Positions 1-64,000 of a stretch of 64,000 nt of DNA are shown one piece after another; the first letter of the stretch is position 1, and every line of letters starts with the position of its first letter. The notes under the pieces were generated by a model. It searched no databases and was not told the DNA's origin. It worked only from the letters and a program-made list of their open reading frames with translations. The stretch is from Chiridota heheva. Taxonomy: Eukaryota > Echinodermata > Holothuroidea > Apodida > Chiridotidae. The translations under genes and the position numbers were made by a program. The DNA lies in NCBI GenBank assembly GCA_020152595.1, contig JAIGNY010000745.1:311001-375000 (forward strand), in the 5' to 3' direction.

Positions 1-849
1 ATACTGGTATAAAGTTGATATAAAAAGAAGAAAAAAATTCAAATATTTTTGTTAAAAAAAAATCACAGAACTAGTACACAGTGCAATATACACACTAAAA
101 GATAGGTAATTTTTGTCTCCCAAGTTTGATCGTTTTAATCACACTGCAAAAGATAGCAAAATATCAATATTTCAACATGATCATAACATTAGTAGCCATG
201 CAAGGTCTAATAATATGATTTTAATTTATCATGTTACAAGTAATTAATATATGTCATGTCCATGTTGGTGCAACTTGTGCTCATAAAAAAAGCAACGATA
301 AATGAAGTTTTTTTTGTGTTAAAGTGTAAATCTATTTGGAAATCCTTGTTTTGCAAAGTGGACATATTAGCCACCAACTAAAAATATCCAAAATCTTGCC
401 ATCCAATTTTTCCACTTGCAGATAAAATCTACTTGTAAAATGCAAGTTCACTCAATTCCCCGAATGGGCGAGCTCCAAACAACCTCCAAGCCTAGATTCA
501 AAACTCCTCCTAGGTTTCAAATGATGATATGAACTTGGAAAATAGAAAGTATGCTTCATACACACATAGAGATGCGTTTTCAGTGTGAACACCAAACACA
601 ACATCCTCATACAGACACCACTTCATTTTACATATGAATCACACCAGATATAAAAAATGTTCTTCAATGTTGGAGGATTATTAAACATTCTGACAACCTT
701 TCAGCAGTGTACAAACTTTTTCAACAGCATTCCTGTGTTGTAATTGCAAATTCTTATGATATTTATACCTGTGTGTCTTAAATGAATTTGATTGATCAAA
801 AGTTGAAAATTAATTAGCATATCTAAAATCGGACAGGAAAATCATATGC

Positions 850-1500
850 GACTCATTTTCGACAGTGAAAGAGGGTAGCAATTTCGGAACAGTATCGTGT
901 CGTGGTCTATGTATATTACACATGTTTAAATGCAAAGTAGGTCATAGTTGGAAACAAAAACAGTTGTGTTTGGAAATAATTTTGTTTATAAAATGGCAAT
1001 TTAAATCAGACAGGAGACACAGTTGGTGTTTCATTCTCAGTTGTACAAAATCAGGAATGGGAAAACTGTGTTCTACTGCTTGAAAATAAATTTGGGTGTA
1101 AAAGAGTGATTCAAATTGGACAGCAGATGCAAAATGAAACTCAATTTTCGCAAGTGAAGGGACGCAATTTCGGTACAATACTGTATGTTGTGGTCTTATA
1201 ACACAGTATTACATATGTGTTAATGCAAAATCAGTCATAATTGAGAATGGAAACAGTTGTGCTTGGAAATAAGTTCAGGTGTAAAATGGCACTGCAAATT
1301 AGATGGGAGACGCATTTTAGAATCAGTTGTAAAAGGGATGCAAAATCGAGACTTGGAAATAAAATACAAAATGGGGAGTAAAACAGTGACTCAAATCGGA
1401 TGGAAGATGCAATACGGCATCTCCCATCTTCTGATCTTGGTAAAATTAAAAGGGACGCAATACCGATAATGTATGCAATGCGGTCTTGTCTTTATTCTTG
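850..1500. repeat. Diverged tandem repeat, about 290-bp unit, three copies
   Basis: The anchor GCAATTTCGGAACAG... (878) recurs in altered form at 1164 (GCAATTTCGGTACAA) and 1457 (GCAATACCGATAATG), each followed by a ...GTGGTCTT-like or GCGGTCTT-like string. Spacing is about 286 and 293 bp. The copies differ by many substitutions and small indels, so the array is old. Confidence 0.7.
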
Positions 1501-1635
1501 AAAAATTATTACACACTAAAATGATTATAAATCTTTTGGTGACGTATGAGAATAGTATGTAATGTTTGAGTGTGATTTGACTTGAAATGGATGTGTAAAT
1601 GTCTGTGTTTTAACAAAATAACAAAGGCGAATAAT

Positions 1636-1897
1636 TTTATTTCATTTTGGTACCAATATCGATAAAAAAAGGTGAATGTTTTTGCGGTCAATAAAGTTAT
1701 AGTTAGTATTTTTTGTTTTCGTTACGATCGAATGTTTACATTTAAGCCTAACGTATTATTCCAGTCATGTAGTGCAGCCAAGGGCCTAAGCTGTGTTAAA
1801 TTAACAACACTGAGGAATTTGACAGTTGTTTAACAAACTTCCAAAGTTTTGCGATCATGTTTCTTCATCAAATTACAATCCGATGTAGTCTTTTAAT
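1636..1897 (-). terminator. Candidate polyadenylation signals for the SDR gene
   Basis: On the minus strand an ATTAAA hexamer (1892-1897) lies about 545 nt past the stop codon, and a canonical AATAAA (1636-1641) about 800 nt past it. Either could end the transcript if exon 12 is terminal. AT-rich DNA makes chance matches common. Confidence 0.25.
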
Positions 1898-2437
1898 AGA
1901 TGTACCTTTAAAAATATATATTCCTGAATATATATCTTCGAAACATATATGTCTTTAAACGATTTTTGTGTGCTGAAAATGAATTTCTTTTCTTTAGATT
2001 ATAGATAGAGCATACCGTTGCATACCGATATATCAATGTTTTCTTCTTGTTCAATATCAGCCGTACCGGTACAGTTTCGTATGGAAATACTGGTATACCA
2101 CCCATGCTTACTTCAGACCATTCAATTTATGAATTTATATACATATCAAAAGATAATAAAAGCTAAATCCATCCAAGCCATTGGGCTCATTGGGCCAGTG
2201 CTCAAATGATAATATACTGAGAAAATTATCCATCAATCATAACTCAATAGTTAAAAGATAAATCTACGACCATTAACAAGCATAAGGTAAATGTCAAACA
2301 GAACAATTGAAATTCTCTAACAGTCCAACTTATGTACAATTTTAAAACTGGCCACAAGAATGTACATGTAACTTGACTCAAGACTTCATCTATGTCATCA
2401 CAGTAAAATTCTACAGCTAGGACAAAGATACTCTGAT

Positions 2438-59943
<57,506 letters not shown>

Positions 59944-60350
59944 GTTTGCGTTGTTTGCAGAAGTGTAGAAAGAATATTTTCACGGGATCCGTTTGGAGTT
60001 TTTCTTTTCCAGTTTGAGAATAATTGCACCCTTGTGTACAATAATAAGTCGTGTGTATCAATCATCGGCTAATAGCTCCTGCCAGTACTTCCGCATATAA
60101 TAGTCTTTTCACACAATGCAGATATCTTCGGCCGGCCAGGTGCACGTGTGGTGTATGCGTATCATGCATCACAGTGTAGGCGTGTACGTATGGAAGTTAT
60201 CAAATAGGCGTGGTCGTATTTGAATTTTCTTACTTCTTCGTTTCTTCGAGCGACTCGAAATCTGGGATTCACCATTTCTTCTTGAAACTTGAAACGGCAA
60301 AGAATAAATTCACAACCACTTACCACTCAAAACTGATTTAGAGGTGCTGC
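59944..60350 (-). promoter_or_regulatory. Putative promoter/5' UTR of the SDR gene
   Basis: Sequence directly upstream of the start codon, richer in CpG than its surroundings between about 60090 and 60260. It contains a palindromic E-box CACGTG (60143-60148) and a GGCCGGCC core (60130-60137). No convincing TATA box was seen at a usable distance, so a TATA-less promoter is likely. The transcription start cannot be placed from sequence alone. Confidence 0.4.
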
Positions 60351-61059
60351 CAGATTTTTAAGGAGACGGGGCCATTAAATCTTTAAATTTAACTATATAC
60401 AACCAAGGATACAACAGACAATTTATATTCAAAGTGGATATCAGGCATAAAGCTTCCCCGTTTGATGACATATGAAAAATAACTCCACTGGAAATATGGA
60501 ATTATATGGATACATCACAAAAATGAATAAATAGAAGCCATATGAAAAACAATATTACAGTTTATGCTTACACAAAATGATAGAATTAACCCGACCGCAC
60601 CGCAGAGGCGTCACCGCGGAGGTGTATGGGCTGATGGGTGCAATGTTCACAAAAATGATTTGCTGTCAGGGGAATCATGCCGTTTGTCCGTACTCCGGCG
60701 GAAAATTCTCCAGTACGTCTTGTCGGGGAAAAGGGGAGGGGGGAGGGGGGAAGGGTGCATTCAAGCTGTCGCCTGTCGGGTAGAATGTTTTCCTGGTTTG
60801 TCGGGGAAAGGATTAGCAGTATCGTTCTACAGTAAAATTCAGTTTAATCACAACTGATTTTCCGAAAATGTTGTAGTGTGTCCGTCCTAACGGCTGGTAG
60901 TCTCTAATTATTTTTGTTTCTAATGGACAGATGAAGTGATCTGAATTAAGGAATTCGACCATTTGCATTAATCTGTTAGTGATATATTATTTCCGTCTTA
61001 TTGGTTTGTTTTTTGGGAACTTTTCTTCTTCTTATTATCATAGCATAGCAAGGTTTCCC

Positions 61060-61190
61060 GAAAGCATCCAGTGGACATCCAGTGCCACGGCTTCTGATAA
61101 CCAGTTGTGAACTCACTGGTTGCAGATTCCAACCCAGGACGTGCGTGTGGGAGGACAAAGCACTAACCACTACACCACGGAGGTCTGCAG
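61060..61190 (-). mobile_element. tRNA-derived SINE head
   Basis: On the minus strand: A-box TGGTGTAGTGG (61167-61177) and B-box-like GGTTGGAATCT (61124-61134), preceded by ACCTCCG. The same promoter design as the SINE at 9784 but a different body. It is not a functional tRNA. Confidence 0.65.
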
Positions 61191-61439
61191 ACATCAGGTC
61201 TGAAGACAATATGAACGAAGACATTAGTTATATTAGATCGCTTTCTATCCTGCCATAACATGTAGTATACATACTTGTTGGACTCGAGTCCGACTCCAGT
61301 CACTTTTATTAAATACATTTTAACTGGTGACTTGACTTGACTTGAAGAAATTTGACTTGTCGTCATTAAACATTTTCACAAAGACAGAAGAAAAAAAGAG
61401 GGCTTACCCTAACTGCCTAATCTAACCCTTACCGAGATG

Positions 61440-61640
61440 ATAAAAATATTGAGATAAAAAGTCAAAATATAGAGTTAATAATTCAAAATATTGAGATAAA
61501 AAGTCAGAATATTGAGTTCATAAGTCAAAATATTTGAGTTAATAGGTCAAAATATTGAGACAATAAGACAAAATATTGAGATAATAAGACAAAATATTGA
61601 GTTAATAAGATTGAGATAATAAGTCAAAATATTGAGATAG
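61440..61640. repeat. AT-rich tandem repeat, about 22 bp
   Basis: About nine degenerate units of AAATATTGAGATAATAAGTC with small length changes. Confidence 0.85.
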
Positions 61641-62808
61641 CAATCTTTTTTGTTTTGTTTTTTTGGATGTTCCTAATAAATCACCGTGTGGATCTAATCA
61701 GCTAATATCAGAAGGAAAGTTCGAAGCAAGAATTTTGAAATAGATTAAACGTGTTTGAATTGAGTCAGTAAGTGGTAAGTGGGTCTACAATCTTAGACAA
61801 AAAATTATAGTTGTCGCGTTTTTCAGCATCTTCTACCCCGCTTCAATGTTGGAGTTAAAGATCGATTAAAGTGCGACAACAATTTTGTCGAAGATTAGGT
61901 GAGATATAAACAATATAATTAATGCAATTAATTGTTATGGCTTTCTCAGCAAACAGAAAACGCGTATATAGCGGGAACAACCTAGCATATTACTTAAAAT
62001 ATATCAAAAGCTATCATTGCAGCCAAATATTTCATCAAAATTGGTTAGATATTGACCATTTTAAATCAATATGCATTTTTTATGCAAATTGTGTGATATT
62101 ATTACAGGGCAACCTCGGTATACTAATTTGTTGTGTGTAAATCCCTTGTTTTTAAGTGTCTATCACAATTTTTAAAGTGGTGCAACAAGTTCTGACTGAT
62201 AATTTTCAAGTCTTTGCCATGTCCCCAATAAAGTTCGAGCAGGAAAAGACATTCCCATCATTTCAGTGACTAAGATTTAAAAAGAAAATTGTATAAACAT
62301 TTTGAGTTGCCCAGCAGCCCAGTCATACATCACACATTTTGCATGAAATGATGAATTAAAGAAAAAATTTCAAACAAAAACTGGTCTGCTCTGTTTTATA
62401 CTCTACCGACCAATATATAAATTACATGTCTATAGAGCGAGGGTTCTTAATTACCATTTTTCAAGGGCCATCATTTCACAACAGCTTCGGGCCGTGGGCC
62501 AATTACGTGGCAAAACCAGCATCATGTGACAAACAAATCGCGTCAAAACAATCCCTGAATACAAACAAGTTGAAAGCGTGCGCGATTAGAAGGATGTACA
62601 CCAGAATCGGCGATACTCGTATCCACCTTCCTTTAACAAGCTACGAGCCCATTTTATAGCGGAACTAAAGATACTATTTTATTTCATAAGCCACGATGTT
62701 TCAGGGAGCTGATCTGCCAAGGAAAAAAAAAGGAATAAATAAACGAGTATTTTACCGATCTCATTTGCATTATTGATCTTACATGCAATGCAATGCATTA
62801 TGACTATT

Positions 62809-63469
62809 GTCTGGCGGGCCGGATTGGATTGTCTGGCGGGCCGGATTGGATTGTCTGGCGGGCCGGGTTGGATTGTCTGGCGGGCCGGATTGGATTGTCT
62901 GGCGGGCCGGATTGGATTGTCTGGCGGGCCGGATTGGCATTGCCTGGCCGGCCGGATCGGATCGCCTGGCCGGCCAGATCGGATCGCCTGGCCGGCCAGA
63001 TCGGATCGCCTGGCCGGCCAGATCGGATCGCCTGGCCGGCCAGATCGGATCGCCTGGCCGGCCAGATCGGATCGCCTGGCCGGCCAGATCGGATCGCCTG
63101 GCCGGCCAGATCGGATCGCCTGGCCGGCCAGATCGGATCGCCTGGCCGGCCAGATCGGATCGCCTGGCCGGCCAGATCGGATCGCCTGGCCGGCCAGATC
63201 GGATCGCCTGGCCGGCCAGATCGGATCGCCTGGCCGGCCAGATCGGATCGCCTGGCCGGCCAGATCGGATCGCCTGGCCGGCCAGATCGGATCGCCTGGC
63301 CGGCCAGATCGGATCGCCTGGCCGGCCAGATCGGATCGCCTGGCCGGCCAGATCGGATCGCCTGGCCGGCCAGATCGGATCGCCTGGCCGGCCAGATCGG
63401 ATCGCCTGGCCGGCCAGATCGGATCGCCTGGCCGGCCAGATCGGATCGCCTGGCCGGCCAGATCGGATC
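62809..63469. repeat. 22-bp GC-rich satellite, 6 + 24 copies in two blocks
   Basis: Block A (62809-62940) has six copies of GTCTGGCGGGCCGGATTGGA+TT. Block B (62942-63469) has 24 copies of GCCTGGCCGGCCAGATCGGA+TC, identical except the first. Each B unit includes the 12-bp palindrome CTGGCCGGCCAG. Open frames of more than 230 residues run through all three plus frames and one minus frame because 22 is not a multiple of 3. They are not genes. Confidence 0.97.
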
Positions 63470-63494
63470 TGTATATGTAAATTTGTAATATATT

Positions 63495-64000
63495 ATTCAA
63501 TATGCTGATGATACGTGTATTGTTCTGGATGGTACGTACAATAGTTTAATTGCAACTATAAATGTTCTCTATCTACTGGAGAAGTCCTCGGGCTTAAAGG
63601 TTAATTTTGACAAATCTAACATTTTCCCATTAGGACCTTTGGTATCAAACAAGCCACATTTTCTTGATTTTTTTATTTTGTTTGGACATTAGGGCCTGTT
63701 ACGGTTTTAGGAATCACTTTTGATCATTGTTTGGAGTAACCTTTTTTTGCTTAAATTTTCCCCCCAATTGTCCCGTCTAAAACAGCTCTTGCATTTATGG
63801 TCTACAAGAGATTTGACACCAACTGGCAAGATCACTTTCATAAAAACCTTAGGATTATCTTAACTCGTTTATCTTTTTCAGGCTCTTTTAGATCCCCGAC
63901 TTACTTTATTAAAGAGCTAGAGGGTATTTGTTTCCGTTCTACTTGGGGTGGAAAACCGGATAAGATTAAACGTAACTCGCTTATTGCACCACTCAGTTTG
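63495..64000 (+). pseudogene. L1/Tx1-like LINE reverse transcriptase fragment (runs off the window)
   Basis: It opens with QYADDTCIVLDG (YADD catalytic box at 63501-63512) and KSSGLKVNFDKSNIFPLG. After frameshifts it continues with GKITFIKTLRIILTRLSF, then FIKELEGICFR, WGGKPDKIKRN. This order matches L1/Tx1-type polymerases just after the catalytic centre. The upstream RT part is missing: it is replaced by the satellite ending 26 bp earlier. Confidence 0.8.

Larger units (their letters stand above)
1..2437. other. 3' flank of the SDR gene
   Basis: AT-rich sequence with no recognisable coding region on either strand. Apart from the tandem repeat at about 850-1500 and the candidate polyadenylation hexamers, nothing specific is visible. 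Confidence 0.5.
60351..62808. other. Upstream intergenic region
   Basis: It contains a GC-rich patch (60590-60790) with a G-run tract, a SINE (61060-61190), an AT-rich tandem repeat (61440-61640) and a dispersed repeat (62010-62390). No gene is recognised on either strand. Confidence 0.6.

Noticed and set aside
62679..63508. Four long open frames (231-273 residues) with Gly/Arg/Pro/Asp-rich repeats on both strands
   Set aside because: They arise because a 22-bp repeat without stop codons reads through every frame, cycling the same 22-residue peptide. No start context, splice signals or unique domain supports a protein.

Overview
This is animal nuclear DNA, AT-rich with small exons, long introns and a dense load of transposons and satellites. 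Nothing looks bacterial or organellar. The LINE, hAT, tRNA-SINE and tandem-core repeats suggest a marine invertebrate. An echinoderm-like deuterostome is my guess, with low confidence.

One protein-coding gene explains most of the window. Twelve minus-strand exons between 59943 (start codon) and 2438 (stop codon) join with consensus GT/AG borders and matching phases into one 322-residue open frame. The product is an extended or atypical short-chain dehydrogenase/reductase (NAD-dependent epimerase/dehydratase-like). It has a GxxGFIG Rossmann motif, an Asp at the end of the second strand, a NLAAD motif, a RPAIVYG motif and a HVEDV motif. The position of the usual catalytic tyrosine appears to be isoleucine. 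Exon 1 encodes only 12 residues and lies 33.9 kb from exon 2. That first intron holds most of the mobile DNA.

Layout from left to right. 1-2437: 3' flank with a three-copy tandem repeat of about 290 bp. 2438-26041: exons 12 to 2. Their introns carry an AAAGGTT-filled element (7383-7754), hAT-like elements (8394-9249, 19667-19941), a tRNA-type SINE (9784), a 57-bp tandem array (13338-13787), a CR1/L2-like LINE 3' end (13945-14520), a tandem-core element (16226-17553) and an 11-copy 68-bp satellite (20332-21077). 26042-59906: intron 1. It holds a second tandem-core element (28916-30184), a second copy of the 856-bp hAT-like family (32165-33148), TTAA-flanked foldback elements, a 6.8-kb tandem dimer carrying two broken hAT transposase copies (41812-48576), a GC-rich 13-bp satellite (50563-51185), and a LINE (52319-57320) split by a third tandem-core element that itself contains an 8-bp-TSD hAT-like insertion. 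59944-64000: putative promoter, a minus-strand SINE, AT-rich tandem repeats, an exact 6+24-copy 22-bp GC-rich satellite (62809-63469), and an L1/Tx1-type reverse transcriptase fragment running off the right edge.

The most unusual signals are three. The first is a set of modular tandem-core elements that share GGTTyCGATGC-like inverted ends and an ATGC...GCAT terminal hairpin but differ in their cores. The second is the flanked tandem dimer. The third is the palindrome-bearing 22-bp satellite, in which one block looks like a CpG-decayed version of the other. I see no sign of an immune or defence system.
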